Positions 1 through 44,575 of a stretch of 64,000 bases of DNA are shown piece after piece. A program made the position numbers and the translations under genes. The stretch covers positions 1,590,001 through 1,654,000 of the forward strand of contig WPIO01000031.1 of assembly GCA_009760855.2 (NCBI GenBank). Direction: 5' to 3'. This stretch comes from Cristatella mucedo. Taxonomy: Eukaryota; Bryozoa; Phylactolaemata; Cristatellidae. The notes beneath the pieces were generated by a model. That model saw nothing but the letters and a program-made list of their open reading frames with translations, did not search any database and was not told the origin of the DNA. Within the stretch, counting starts at the first letter, position 1; each line of letters begins with the position of its first letter.

Positions 1-516
1 CCGAAAGACAAGGGCTGACCCAAAGATATACCAGGGCTAAGCCCTCTTGTAGCCGGCATAGCACTTGATGGGGCTCTGCTTCTATTTTGACTTCATTAAC
101 TTGTCACTGTGAAGCCTAGTTCAGCCGTGAATGGAGGATGCACGTTGCAAAGGCTACCTATTAAAGAGATCGGGCATGTGTCTTGTCGGTGCATTATCTC
201 CCCCAGACCTTGCAACTGGTCGAAAGGCCGGATCACCACTGAAAGACTCGAGTGTGGTCCCACCTCTCACCGTCTCTGCTGCTCCCCCTCCTCACAACTT
301 TGTGCTCTTGTCTCGTGCTCAGTCTCCATCCTTCTCTTCCTCCTTTGCTTTCTATGTCCCTCTCTTCTCTTGTCTTTCTCATCCCCTGTCCTTTGCATCC
401 TGTCTTCTGTCTTTCTCTTCCCTGTCTCTATCGTTGTGTCCAGCTATCCCTGTTTTGTTCTCTTTGCTGATATTGTGAAGCAGCATCAGTGCATGTTTCT
501 GCCCGGCGCTTTTTAG
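1..516. other. intron sequence upstream of the first visible KIBRA exon
   Basis: No exon is recognised. The region has a C/T-rich stretch at about 300-470. Reading frames here are biased by that composition and show no WW-domain residues. It is taken as the 3' end of a KIBRA intron. Confidence 0.6.
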
Positions 517-16572
<16,056 letters not shown>

Positions 16573-18214
16573 GCAAGATGAGGGAGGGCATGATAGAGAG
16601 AGAGAGAGAGAGCGCGAGTGAGAGCGACTACAGGCTCCTCGAGGGCGGCCTGGCGAGTAGGTCGCAAGCGGCAGCCTCGTAGCTGCCACTAGCAGCAGGA
16701 GTGGCGACAAGCCGGCGTCCGCTAAAGCCGGCGTCGGTGAAAGTCGAGCTCACTCACGATGCATTGATGCCGGGGAGCCAAGAGCGAGGGCGTGGTCAGT
16801 CTGTCGTATGCCGCTGTCGCTCTGCACCTGCTGCCGAGTCTTGTCCACGCGGCTCTTCCAAGCCTAGTGCCTTCTCGGCTCGTGTCTTCTTGGCCAGCTT
16901 CTTTCGGCGGGAGCTTCGTGTGGTCTGCGCTGCGACGTGACGTGCGCCGGCTGCCAGCCGTCGGCATTTCCGGCGATCCAATCCGAGCCGGGCACTGCAT
17001 GACGTGCGCATGGTGGCTCGATGCCCGCTCGACTGCATCCCTCGGGGTACATAGTGGCTGAGCCCTCAGCGAATGCGGCAGAGTGCTCCCATGAGCAGCC
17101 TCGGTGGTGTCATCGCCGGTGTCATCGATCACGAGCGATCACGATCACATCGATCACGATGTCGTTCGTCATCACGAACGGTGGCGTCGTCGTCGGCAAT
17201 GTCAGTATCTCTGCAGCTTACTCATGACAGCTGAGCCTGCGTCTTGCTACGAGGCCGCTGTCGTCCAGTGCCAGTGCTGCTAGCGTGACCTGAGCAGGAG
17301 ATCCAGCTTTCCGTCGACTCCCGCTGCTGAGAGTGTCCCTCGCCGCTATTGCTGGCACTTGTTGCTGCCTGCCTACGGTACATACATGTACGTGCCGCCG
17401 AAAAGCCACGTACTGCAGCATATTGCTGCTGCCCGCCTCCTTGCACACCCGTTGGTACATTTAGTTTGCTACTCACTTACCGGCCGCATCTTTTGCCACG
17501 TTATGTGTACAAGCAACATCCTGTCACCACGCTGCTTCTTCAGAAAGGAATCACTGAAGTGACGTTTGCTAGCATAATCATGTCTACCGAATCCACCGTC
17601 TTTGTACGCCTGCACGGAACGTCATTCGTGACATCAAAGCAGTGCCCGGTGTATATAGTAAGCATACGAGCAGTGGTAGGTTTATCATTCGATGACAGCT
17701 GGTTCTGCTAAGGGTTCTTACTATTGCGTGCTGTTGATGCGCCGGCTTGCCCTGAACGCGTGTGCGTGAGGTGCGTGCTGTGTTCATGACTCTACAAGCT
17801 CAGACATGCCCATGCATATCTGCATTTGTAACTATCGTGACAGCCGACAGCATGCTTGCACACGGCACGGTGACAGGCAAACTGCCATGCCTTGCAGTAT
17901 GCCTGAGCTATATTCAGTATTTATATAAATGCCAATTGTTTACTGCTTGACATTGCATTGTGCTGCCGGTTTGTCCTACTCGGCGTGGGTCGCAGAGGGC
18001 AGGCATCAGAATTGCATGCTGTGCGAAACGACTCAGCAGGGAAAAGCCTTTCCACTTCTGTTCTCTCCTCTTTGCGTTCTTTCCCATCTCTCTCTGTCTG
18101 TCTGTTTGTCTCTCTCATCGCTCCATCTGGTCATCTCTCCCTCCATGTCATCGCTGAAGCTAATCAGAAAAGCAGGCAGAGGTTCAAATGGAGCACGAGC
18201 CCTGACAAGTGCCG

Positions 18215-18355
18215 AACTGGTTTGTCCCAGTGGTTAAGGTGCTCACCACGACCAAGGTCTGGCCGAGGTCGTGGGCTCGAGCCCCATGGCATATGTGAAG
18301 CACCTGAATAAAGATGGAAGATCTCTTAGGGCGCTATACAAGTGAAATGGATTAT
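18215..18355 (+). mobile_element. SINE family 1, near full-length tRNA-derived copy
   Basis: The head reads CTGGTTTGTCCCAGTGGTTA with AGGTGCTC (A-box-like), then GAGGTCGTGGGCTCGAGCCC (B-box-like), as in pol III-transcribed tRNA-derived SINEs. The body GTGAAGCACCTGAATAAAG leads to TCTTAGGGCGCTATACAAGT. The end resembles the 3' end of local L2-like LINEs. It carries an AATAAA at 18307-18312. Confidence 0.85.
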
Positions 18356-18402
18356 AAGTGCTGCACGAACGCCGATTGGACGTGATAGAGGGCAGAAGTA
18401 AA

Positions 18403-18572
18403 GGTCAGCTCATTCAGCAGCCAAATTTCTACGTAGTCGCAGAAGAGCCTTGGCGGCCAGCGCTCCCGAATGCAGCAGGCAGTAAAGAATGGTCTGCTGC
18501 AGGACTCGAACCCTCGATCCGGGTCGCAAAGTGTGAGAGCACCTTACCCCTGGGCCAAGATCCAGAGCAGCC
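18403..18572 (-). mobile_element. SINE family 2 copy, minus strand
   Basis: Read on the minus strand: TTGGCCCAGGGGTAAGGTGC, GAGGGTTCGAGTCCTGCAG (B box), then CTTTACTGCCTGCTGC, AAGGCTCTTCTGCGACTA and a GGCTGCTGAATGAGCT tail. The order matches the copies at 54.9 and 47.6 kb. Confidence 0.7.
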
Positions 18573-19304
18573 AGCGCCTTTCAATCGGCAGCCGTTTTCC
18601 CTCGGAGGGGGCGGAGGGAGGGGCATTGTTGAGGTACACATAGCCAGTGGTCAGGAAAGACCGGGCAATGGCCGCATACTTATCGGTCATGTATGCATGC
18701 ACAGTATGATGCATTATAATAATAGAGCATGCTCACAGAATGCCCTCCGAGAATCGAATCTCGTTAGGGATAATAACATAATCACTTCTCACAGGCTGAA
18801 AAGAGCTTATAAACTCATTAGGGATAATGACATGCACACTTATATCAACACAAGTGGCTTCGATACTTGAGGCGAGAGCAATCAGACGCTGGCCAGAGAT
18901 TATTCCACGAAGCCGATGAAATATAAACTTAACTCGCGACTGCAACTGCAGGCTTTTGCACAAGCGGCTGTGCATGATGCCCACGCATTCTCCCATCGGA
19001 AGATTCCTTGCTGCCAGCAGCCACGATGAATATCAACAGAGCCTCTCCTCTGCTATAACTCACCCACTCAGTTCCAAACCGTTCCCGAGAACGTTGTGAG
19101 GGAAGGAATACACATATGACGTCTCTCTCAAACAGTCGATACGGCAGCCTATGCTTCGCCACGCATCGAGGATGGACAGTGGTAGTTACCTACCTATACA
19201 AACCAGCTGTATTTCAGAACTACCAATTCTACACAGACCACAAGAGGTATATCCAAATGGCTTCACTAGCGAAAAAAACCCAAGCATATATATATAGTGA
19301 CTCG

Positions 19305-19319
19305 AATAAATATTTTATT
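19305..19319. terminator. candidate bidirectional poly(A) signals between convergent genes
   Basis: AATAAA on the plus strand at 19305-19310 and its complement TTTATT at 19314-19319 (AATAAA on the minus strand) lie within 15 bases. Another plus-strand AATAAA is at 19667-19672. The site is about 2.7 kb past the KIBRA stop and 1.0 kb past the SH3D19 stop. The hexamers are seen; their use is inferred. Confidence 0.4.
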
Positions 19320-20321
19320 AGAAAATTGTATGAGAGGTCAATTAGCCTGACAAGTCTCATCGGGAGTTACACAATCCTCGGCGACAGTTACTAGTGTTAG
19401 TCTCAGATCATGGAAGCACAGAGCCACAGACGCCACAAAATGTCAAAAAGGCAGCCTACTTAACCATGCTTAAGCAAGTCTCTGTTACGATATCCAGTAA
19501 CAAGAGGGTTGATCTCTGTGACCGAAATGCAAAGCGACCGGTGGCACTGAATCGGACGAATGGCGCATACAGCACACGAGTTCAGCTCCTGCAGTGCAAC
19601 CGTCACAATTGCCTCTCCTCCCAGGCAAGGGTCTCTGCTAGGATCACAGTACCACAACTCTATATAAATAAAATTAGAATGTTCATAAAATCATGACCAA
19701 TCTAAAGCCGCCCAAAGGCTTGAATACAAGAAGTCAGATCAGTATGCAGCCAGTCCTCTTTCGGGAATGCTGCCATGAGAAACCGTCGACAACAATGAAC
19801 CCTCACTTTAAAAAGAGATAGAAGCCGTGTGTTAGCAAAGTGCCGAGTGCACTTATTTGGATGAAGCCTAATCACCAAGCAAGCCTTCACACATTCAGAC
19901 CCCAAGCAGCGTGCCGGATGCAGGGCTCTAGAACAGTAAGTAGCCTCCTGCATTTCGTTTCGTAGAGACAAAGGTTTCGACGAGGAAGTCATCGTAGTGT
20001 CACACGTGCCAGACACCCGATCCATAACAGTCACTCGATTCCTGCAAACGGAAAAGGTCCTCTGCTGCACATTGCACGGCCATTCGGCTGCTGGCAAGCA
20101 GATCTGCTGCACACATATGCAGCTTCGGCACAAGCGGCTGCTTCTCAGCAGGTCCGGTTAGCAAACCCAGGGCTCCACCACTACCCTACCCCCACCCCCC
20201 AGGCAAATAGAAGGGCAAGACCGGCGGCCGAGGAGCTCGCAGAGCCGGAACATGGAGCCGGAACAACCGGCAGCAGCGGCGGCGACCGCATACGAACCAC
20301 CGTCTCGAAGGCTGCGAGATG

Positions 20322-36757
<16,436 letters not shown>

Positions 36758-37035
36758 CTGCAGACGGGTACATGATGCAGTACAAGCCACCAGTGAGCGT
36801 ACTCGTATTTCAGCAAAGTCCTGCAGAGAGAACGTTGGCAAGAACAAGGTGAGGCGGAGCATGCGAACAAAAAACAGACAGGCGAATGAACAGAGCATGA
36901 GCTACTGTACATTCTCCCACCCCACCGACCTACGTGAACCGTGCACGGGCGGTCACACTTGGGGGGCAATTACCGCAGCACAGATGTCAGCTGATCCTAT
37001 TGCAGACATAGTTGGCTGATGGGCTAAGGAGATGT

Positions 37036-37036
<1 letters not shown>

Positions 37037-37070
<34 letters not shown>

Positions 37071-37091
37071 AAAAAGAAGAAGAAGAAGAAG
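37037..37091. repeat. (CT)n followed by (GAA)n
   Basis: A CT run to about 37070 is followed by AAAAAGAAGAAGAAGAAGAAG. Confidence 0.9.
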
Positions 37092-37774
37092 TAGCCACTT
37101 AAAAACATAACACTCGGTGGGCTCAGGGCAGCCAGTGGTCACCAGCCTAGGCCGGTGTAGCGCACTTAAGAATCACACTTCTCCCTGTAGAAGCTATTCC
37201 CAACATAGCAATATCTGGCAGCCTCTGTGGCATGCAACTTCATCGGCTCGACTCCAAAACATAACCACAACCGTGACAACTGTCCATCATCATACTGTCA
37301 AGTGCATACCACTCATGTCGACTCAGCCACACTGCACATATATCTCGTATGCATCTTGGTCACTTGCTTCACAAAGGAGGCATTTTGACTAAAACTTTTG
37401 AGAGTTTTCTGTAGCAGACAAAGAACCTATATGGTTTTTGTTAACCATCTGATGGCCAATAACCTTCATCTCAAGCCGTAAAGAAATTGTGCAGCACAGC
37501 TGAGTCAGGACAGGCGCGGACATGAGAGCGGTCAAACCTGATTGCATCAAGGCCAAAGCGATCGGCTGCAGATGGCACTAACGACCAAGATCGTGGTACG
37601 GAAGCAGAACCGCACGATGGTGGAAAAAAGTGAGTGCCTGAGTGTGATAGCAAAAAAGATAATGCCATACGTTTTGTAATAATTGTGGAAGAGAAGTCAG
37701 TCCTGCAGCTTGGGGCAGGTACATCAAAAGCATTTGTCATCAGCAGTTTGTAAACGTAAGGGTGGCTAATTTAT

Positions 37775-38130
37775 TTGCTCTGCAGCAATACAAAACATCT
37801 TGATAATAAAAATACATTTGGTATAGCGCCCTCAGATAACTCAATCTCTTTCTCGGGACTTTTTACTTGCTGCAAAGGAAGCACGATCGAATGGTTAGTG
37901 GTAGCACGCTCAAGGATAACAAGCATAACAGGGTTAGGGGTGACATGCACAGGCTATGATTAGTGGCAGCACACACAGTGTCAGCACGAATAAGCCTGTC
38001 AATGATCTTTAGAACACCAAACAATTCTATATCAAGGCACTTAACATATGCTTGAAAGGGAGCGTAGCAACTGATTAGTGATAACACGAACAATTTCAGC
38101 ATGCATAGATGCACAGACAAAGGACGATTC
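37775..38130 (-). mobile_element. L2-like LINE 3' end, minus strand
   Basis: The plus strand shows TATAGCGCCCTCAGATAACT, CAATCTCTTTCTCGGGAC, TTGCTGCAAAGGAAGCACGA and GTGACATGCACAGGC, the reverse of the L2 3' UTR seen at 48030-48260. Confidence 0.8.
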
Positions 38131-38233
38131 ACACGGCCGGAGCAAGCGCTGTGAGGAACAGGTCATCTGTTTCGAGTGTCGCTGATTTTCAAGTGTATGT
38201 ATGTAACCAGGAAAACAGACTTACTTTATTCTT

Positions 38234-38237
<4 letters not shown>

Positions 38238-38266
<29 letters not shown>

Positions 38267-38462
38267 GCGCGCACGCACACACAAATATTAATCTTACTCC
38301 GTTATAGTATTTTTGGCTATGATTTTGTAAATCTCAGCAAAGTTTCGGATTTGTGTTAATTCCCACCATGTGTAGATTTTTCGGGCCAGCACTGTGTATA
38401 TATCTGTGTGCGCGCGTGTGTGTGTGTGTGCATGTGTGTGTGTGTGTGTGTGTGTGCATGCA
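38238..38462. repeat. (CA)n run and a nearby (GT)n run
   Basis: A CA run at about 38238-38283 with CGCGCG interruption and a GT run at about 38405-38462 are separated by about 120 bases of unique-looking sequence. Confidence 0.9.
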
Positions 38463-38529
38463 TGTGTGGGGCTGCATCACAAAGAGATGTGCCACAGAGG
38501 ACACCATGCATACACAATACTTCCTTTTA

Positions 38530-38960
38530 CATGTCAAGGTAGGGTGTGCCGTTATGTCAGTCGGTAGTGAGTTGGAGGCTTTGGGTGCAAACAAATTGAG
38601 GACACGATGTCCAACGGATTTGAGATTGGCTAGATGCAAGTAGGTACTGGTGGGAATCCTGAGGAGCAAGTAGCTCAAATAGGTGCGAAGGAGTAATGAG
38701 AGAATGAGAGTTCCTAGAAGTGAGTGGCCCGGGATCTGGAAGTCGATGCGCTGTTCGATGCCAAGCCAGTGCAGGCCGGAGAGAAGTGGCAGAGAATGTG
38801 GCAGCTTTGAGGTCATCGACAGATAAGCCGAGCTGTCGATCTTTTTTCACCGACTGCAAGTCTCTTATAGCACAGGCTGGACGGTCTGCATGTAGAGAAA
38901 TACAGAAGCCACGATGGATGAAACAAATACACGAAGCACTTTGGCTCTAACATCCTTATC
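38530..38960 (-). mobile_element. L2-like LINE ORF2 C-terminal fragment, minus strand
   Basis: The minus strand reads LHWLGIEQRIDFQIPG, YLSYLLLRIPTSTYLHLANL and KSVGHRVLNLFAPKASNSLP, decayed matches to the LHWLPVxQRIDFK and GDRAFSxxAPKxWNSLP blocks. It may be the coding part of the same insertion as 37775-38130. Confidence 0.8.
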
Positions 38961-39539
38961 TATGAAAGCCCTAATTCTTCAAATGTAACTCTGCTGAAAA
39001 AGGGGAAGACTTGAATGTAAGGCTGATGCGCCGTCTAGTGGAAGGTCACTTTGGAAGAGGACACCCGGAGTCGACACGGTGACTGCAGGAGGTCTGTTGG
39101 CGGCGCCCATTTCAGCATTAGGCTTTCCAGTTTCTGATAGACAATAGGCTTGCCCTTAACTAATAAGTTGGATTTATCTTCCGTCAAACCCTGTAAAAGC
39201 TAGCTGCCATCCGAGCGTGAATATCAGCAATGCAAGCTGCACGGGACTTGATAGAGTTTGAGGTGCTGAAAGGACGCGGAAGAGCCTTTTATCAATAACT
39301 GGGCTACGAATTATTAGCACGTCAAGTCGTAGTAAATTATTCTCCAGCAGACTCACATGACATTCGCTGGCTATGTGCGATGAACCGGATGTACTAGCAT
39401 CCGATTTCCGGTGAGGCCACGCCAAGTTACACAGGCTCAACTCAGCAGCGAATCATACGGAGACAATCACGATGCCAATCAGAGACGTCGGGGATGCAGC
39501 TCGAGAAGTCACAGCACTTTAAAAAGCCCGACGTCTCTC

Positions 39540-40720
39540 CCAAGAAATCGCACAGCCTCTCTACCGTACGTAGCTCAGTGGACGCAGAGCAGCGTCAGCC
39601 GAGAATGCGCTAGGGTAGGCCTGTGTAGTCGGAGCTAGACGCGTAGCATTCCTCGCGCGCACTGACCCGTGAAGAATTTGGTCAGAGAAGTGGCCTGTGA
39701 CCGGCACGTCTTCTTCCTCGTTCAAGTGGCTAGATCAGTCGCGTGGATACCCCAGAAAGGCTAGGGGGGGGGCACGAAGATCGACGATCAAAACCTAAGG
39801 ACCGGCCGATGCCATGCCACCGGCCTTGACCTCGCACTCGCGGAAACGGAAGTTGCTAGGAGCGCAAGGCCTCTCGCTTTCGACGTCTCGTTCTTTTCAT
39901 CTCGGAGTTTACCCATTCAGCGGAGCTGTTCTGATCGGCCACACTGGAATAACGTCGTACGATCCTAGCCACCGACGCGGCAGCTTGGTCGCCGCTGCGC
40001 GATCGCTCGCTCTCCGCTGAAGAGGCATCTTGCGTTGCCTGAGCCGAGAATCTCGCTCATTTCGACGTCGCTCATTGGACTGCTTTCGTTCGTCTTAGAC
40101 GTTTTAATCTAGCTCATCGGTGCTTTCGTATGTGATAATGCGCAGCCTCTCGAAATGACCCCGCCGCCGCCGCTGCCCTGGCAGGCCACTGGCTCTCGCT
40201 GTCGCGCCCTTCGCTGTTTAAGGTAAATTGCCGTTCATTCGTAGCAAATGAATTTAGTTGACTCGTAGAGAGGCTGGGTCCCTTGGTAGTTGATAGTGTT
40301 TCCATTGCTAAATGGTATTTCTTAAGTATCGCCGTGTGCGTCCGCATAGCGCCGTAATTTCAAATGGCGCGGTCGTTATTAATCGCTCTGCCACTGCGCC
40401 GGCGAATTAGGCATAACCTTGACAGTGGTTGGAGTGGAACTTGTAGGGAGTTAACTCACCTGGGAAGCGCAGCAGGCCCGCACTGGGGTTGTGTAATTCC
40501 AGCTGGTGGCTCGTCACGTCTCCGTACGTCACAGCTGTCACGCGTCACCTCTGGCCTTGCTCCAACGCACGCCGTTTTCGTCGTTGCTAAGTGGGCACGT
40601 TGTCAGAGTTATGTCCGTTCACCGGTGCGCTCTGACACTAGCTCTCGGCCCGGTGCCTGCCAGCGCTGCAGAATTTCGCGCACCACACGCGCCTGAAGGC
40701 AGTCTGCACAACGAGGAACC
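39540..40720. promoter_or_regulatory. CpG-richer block, candidate promoter region
   Basis: CG dinucleotides are visibly frequent compared with the flanks and no repeat is recognised. It lies between two divergent genes and could hold a promoter for SH3D19 or a bidirectional promoter. The position and composition are seen; the function is inferred. Confidence 0.25.
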
Positions 40721-41807
40721 GAGGAAAGGTCCGCAATGCTGCCAGCTTAGCCAGACGTCGCGACAAGTCTCGCTCTCCCAATAGGGTTGGGTTTTCGGAT
40801 GTATTCGCTGCCCATTGCGGCATATTTCCCATCAAACTCCTTCGTTTGCTTTCGACTCGTCACCCGAAGCTGTGCCCACTCGCTGCTTGGGCCCCAAAAA
40901 AGATGGGTGGATTATGGCACGGAATCTGGATGTCCCCATCCGATTTTTTTCTCTCTACTGTGCATGGAAGCAATGCGATCGGCCGCATTTCCTAGGAACT
41001 CGCAGTGATCGCTGGCATATAAAGTGTACTGCACTTGCACAGCTGAGAGACATTATTAGAGCTCGAGGCCATGGTTCAGTGAAGCATGCATAGGGATGTA
41101 CCTGCAAGTCATTCGTTTATTGATTAAGTAGGCGCAATGGGCCCGTTCTGCTGGCCGTCGTAAGGAGCTTTGTCACTGGGCTCCGCCTGTGGCTAGGTGT
41201 GAGGAGCAGGCAGTGCATCGTGCTGTCAATAGGCCAGCTGGTAAATATAGTAGCAAATATCCACATACCAACGTAGCAAAAACTAGTGGCTAGTACGTCT
41301 CTTCGAATCATAATATCGCTCAGTCACAACACACTCTCGCTTCCTCTTTTGTGGAAGTAATCAAAGAGCTCTCTGTGTGTTGCTAAGCTTAAAGACTGCC
41401 TGGCCAGGAAATGACCGTGTAGGGTACACAGTGCCAAAACTGCTGCCGATTGACGAGGAGCATAAGTCGGATGAAGAGCATGACTCCTTCGACCATGAGC
41501 TCAATCGTATTTTGGACAGCTAACGCAGGCTTTCAGATTGGCTTCGGGAGGCCAATGTGCATGGCAATATCCGGATAGCTTGCCAATAAGTTAATACGTG
41601 GTAGCTTGCTTTCTAGATAGGCTGGGGGTGATAAGCGGGGATTAGCTGATAGGTGGGGGATTTAAGAAGCTACCGAGGGGACTGCTACTGGCGTTCGTGC
41701 TAGCAAGCTGCTGCTGTCGGGAGGCAATCATGTGCGTCAGCTGAGTTTCTCATGCCGCTGAGTGATGATTTTTAAGGGATTTCAGTAGCCTGCCAACCCA
41801 CGAATAA

Positions 41808-41870
41808 TAGTAATAATACTATATTTACTACCCTCAGAGAACTGAGTCTCTTTCTAGGCACGTTACAGAA
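41808..41870 (-). mobile_element. L2-like LINE tail remnant, minus strand
   Basis: ATAATAGTAATAATACTATA followed by CTCAGAGAACTGAGTCTCTT TCTAGGCACG is the reverse of the L2 3' end. Only the tail is present. Confidence 0.6.
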
Positions 41871-42049
41871 TAGTCGCTGCGTTATGACCTATGCAGATCT
41901 TTCAGGTTGTCCATGTCAGGCTGTCTTTTGGGGTGCCCAGATGCTGAATTTTAGTTGCTGTACAGGCTTTGTTTCCTTCATGGTATCAGCAAGATGGGTC
42001 TACCGCCTCTCTCAGAAAATCTGGGCTGCTGCCTTCATCAGCTAGCTGC

Positions 42050-42772
42050 CAACAAATAAGTTGGTCCATGCATTCGTGACATCCCTTCTTGACTTCCGTA
42101 ACTCAACTCACTGCTTGCCGGCCTACCGGCATATGCAATCAGGCGCTTACAGCTGGTGCAAGACTCTGCAGCTAGGCTTGTCTGTCGTGAGCATCGCAGT
42201 TGCCTTGATCACACCACTTCTCGCCGACCTGCACTGGCTACCAGTCAAGCATCGACTTCAAGGTCTTGTCGCTCACTTTTAGGTCACTTTCATTCATTGG
42301 CTCCAGCCTACCTATCAGATCTACTCCCCCACCAGGCCAAGCATCGTACCACCCGCTTTTCAGAAACTAACTGTTTACCTATACCTCGTACAAACTTCAA
42401 ATCCTTTGGAGACCGTGCATTTAGCTCGTATGCTCCCAAAGCCTGGAACTCACTCCCGACTTGTGTCACGACATCCCCTGACTTGACCATGTTTAAAAAG
42501 AACTTTAAAACGCACCTATTTAGGACAGCATTAGTGGGTCCCTGTGATTCGTCGTTCATGTGCTTATGCATGCTGACACTGTGCATGCTACCACTAACCA
42601 CACTTGTATGCTGACCCTGTGCATTTCACCCCTAACCATTCTTGTTGTATATTCAGCATGATACCACTCACCATTCGATCGTGTTTCCTTTGCAACAAAT
42701 TTAAAGCTCCTAGAAAGAGATTGAGTTATCAGACGGTGCTTAATCAAGTGTGTTATTATTATTGTTATTATT
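42050..42772 (+). mobile_element. L2-like LINE 3' fragment, plus strand
   Basis: It reads KLVHAFVTSLLDFRNS, TPLLADLHWLPVKHRL and NFKSFGDRAFSSYAPKAWNS LPTCVTTSPD, then the 3' UTR and a tail of ATT repeats to 42772. It is about 85-90% alike by eye to the 32.3-kb and 48.0-kb copies. Several frameshifts are present. Confidence 0.92.
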
Positions 42773-44499
42773 AACCTCGGGACAGCTACCTCAGCTTAGC
42801 TCCCTCCTGACTTTCTGCATGTGCAGACTGCTCTCTATCTTTTTAACTTCTTTGGGAGCAGCCGGCTGCATATATTTGATAGAGTAGTTTTAATAGAGTA
42901 TTTTGTGCGAGTTATGTGAGTTTATCCAATAGGCTCCCGATAGCTCACCCTCCGAAATCCAATATCTTGGTACAGATCCCGAATTCGGTTTTTGGCACAC
43001 CTCGTTCTACCTAGGCTAGCTTCATGGAGTCAAGCCTGGAGTAACCCTACTTGTAGGTCCATCGACTTCGATGGTGACCCACCCAAATCCCAGGCCACCC
43101 TCTCTGTGCAGCTGCACCCGATGTGACCATGTGTGTCCTGGTTTGTGTGCTTAGCTGGCGCTTTTCGACAGGAGTCAGAGAATTTGGCCATGCGCGTTGG
43201 AATTGCTCTGAGGTTTAGCTGAGGCCACCATGCTGCTAAGCCTGAAGTCGTGTCCGGTCACACCAAAGATGGTGATGCTCCAGAGACACAAGTGACTGCT
43301 CGGACCGTGCCCATACAACACGTGTCAACAGTTGATCAGTGTCGTGATGCGAAAGCGGTGGCTGTTCTAGTGGGAGCCCATGGAGACAACGGACGAACGT
43401 AGGCCGTAAACGAGACACTCCTTTATTCATCTCAACGAGCACATATGTGAGAGCCCAATCAATCGCAGCAGACGATACGAAATAGAACCTGCATTAGTGG
43501 CCTGCCACGCTGCTTCTTCAACGGCTTAACTATTGGCCACAGGTGAGGCATGTACATTAGTGTCAGGTGTTGGACGAAGTGCTGCCTTGAAGCCATTCAC
43601 CAGTCAATGGTCGAGAAAATTACGGTAGTTTAATAAAGCAGCCGGCAAATAGAGAGTGGACCGTATCCAAATACTGACAAAGAGCAAGCAACCAAAGGGT
43701 CCAATATATAGTAGTCCATAATGATTACTATTGGCTGAGCAAGCCGCCATGCATACTAATCGTAAGACTACTGGCTCCTCTTCCTGATCACACTGTGATC
43801 AGCCGTAGCTGGTGTGGCCTTGGCAGGGTGCCGCCAATCAGCTGTGGTCTGCAGCTCCAAAAATAGCCGGTGCCCTGTGTCAGTCAGTGAGGCACAGCAG
43901 GTCAAGGTGAAATCGTCCGGCACGTTGGCTGCGAAGCGGATTCAGCCAACACCAGGCGCTTTGCTAGTTACAACAGCAGAAGCCGCCGGCTTACGCAAGA
44001 CAGCTGCCATACACTGTGCAGCTCAGAGGACCAATGACGACCCAGCAGGGTCTAGAGTGCCGGTTGGCCAATAAGTCTTGAAGCTGCATTCCCGGCAACT
44101 TCCTCCGGTAACTGCATAAACGGACATAATTCTCGCTTTCAGGGCGAAAATATATATTGCGAGTAAGAACTGGAGTTAAAATGTTCCCGCTTAGAAGAGC
44201 GTAAACGATAGGTACACACTGGTTTATGCAACTGCTAGTTCTCTCACTTTTGCATACTCTCAGCATGTGTGCCATAATGCTGATTCACCCAATGCCAGCG
44301 TTTAATTTATAACTTAACTCACGCGCAATCTACAGAGGTTGTCACTTTGAGAGTGAAGCCGGTTGCTTTTCGGACTTACTTTCACTTGCACGGGATATGA
44401 TTTGTGTAAAGGAAGAAGTAAATGTCGCGTAATTCAACGATTCAAATTCCTCGTTCGTTTAGCGACAGAAGACCCAAAGCATCTGTCATATCGTTGTAG

Positions 44500-44575
44500 C
44501 AGACAATAAAGGATTATCTTCTGCCGGATCCAAACCCACGAAAGCGGGGGTCCTTGGCCTTCTGGTTGATTATAG
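44500..44575 (-). mobile_element. SINE family 2 head, minus strand
   Basis: AATAAAGGATTATCTTCTGC, CGGATCCAAACCCACGAAAG and CGGGGGTCCTTGGCCTTC are the reverse of the SINE family 2 head (B box GGGTTTGGATCC). The 3' half is not recognised. Confidence 0.5.

Larger units (their letters stand above)
16573..20321. other. convergent intergenic region between KIBRA and SH3D19
   Basis: This holds the 3' UTRs of both genes and intergenic DNA. It contains a full SINE family 1 copy (18215-18355), a SINE family 2 copy on the minus strand (18403-18572) and poly(A)-signal hexamers near 19.3 kb. No convincing gene is seen. Frames of about 100 codons near 19.1-19.7 kb show no recognisable domain. Confidence 0.7.

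Noticed and set aside
18215-18300. Standalone tRNA gene at the SINE family 1 head
   Set aside because: The same head occurs with the same body and tail elsewhere, so it is a SINE rather than a tRNA gene.
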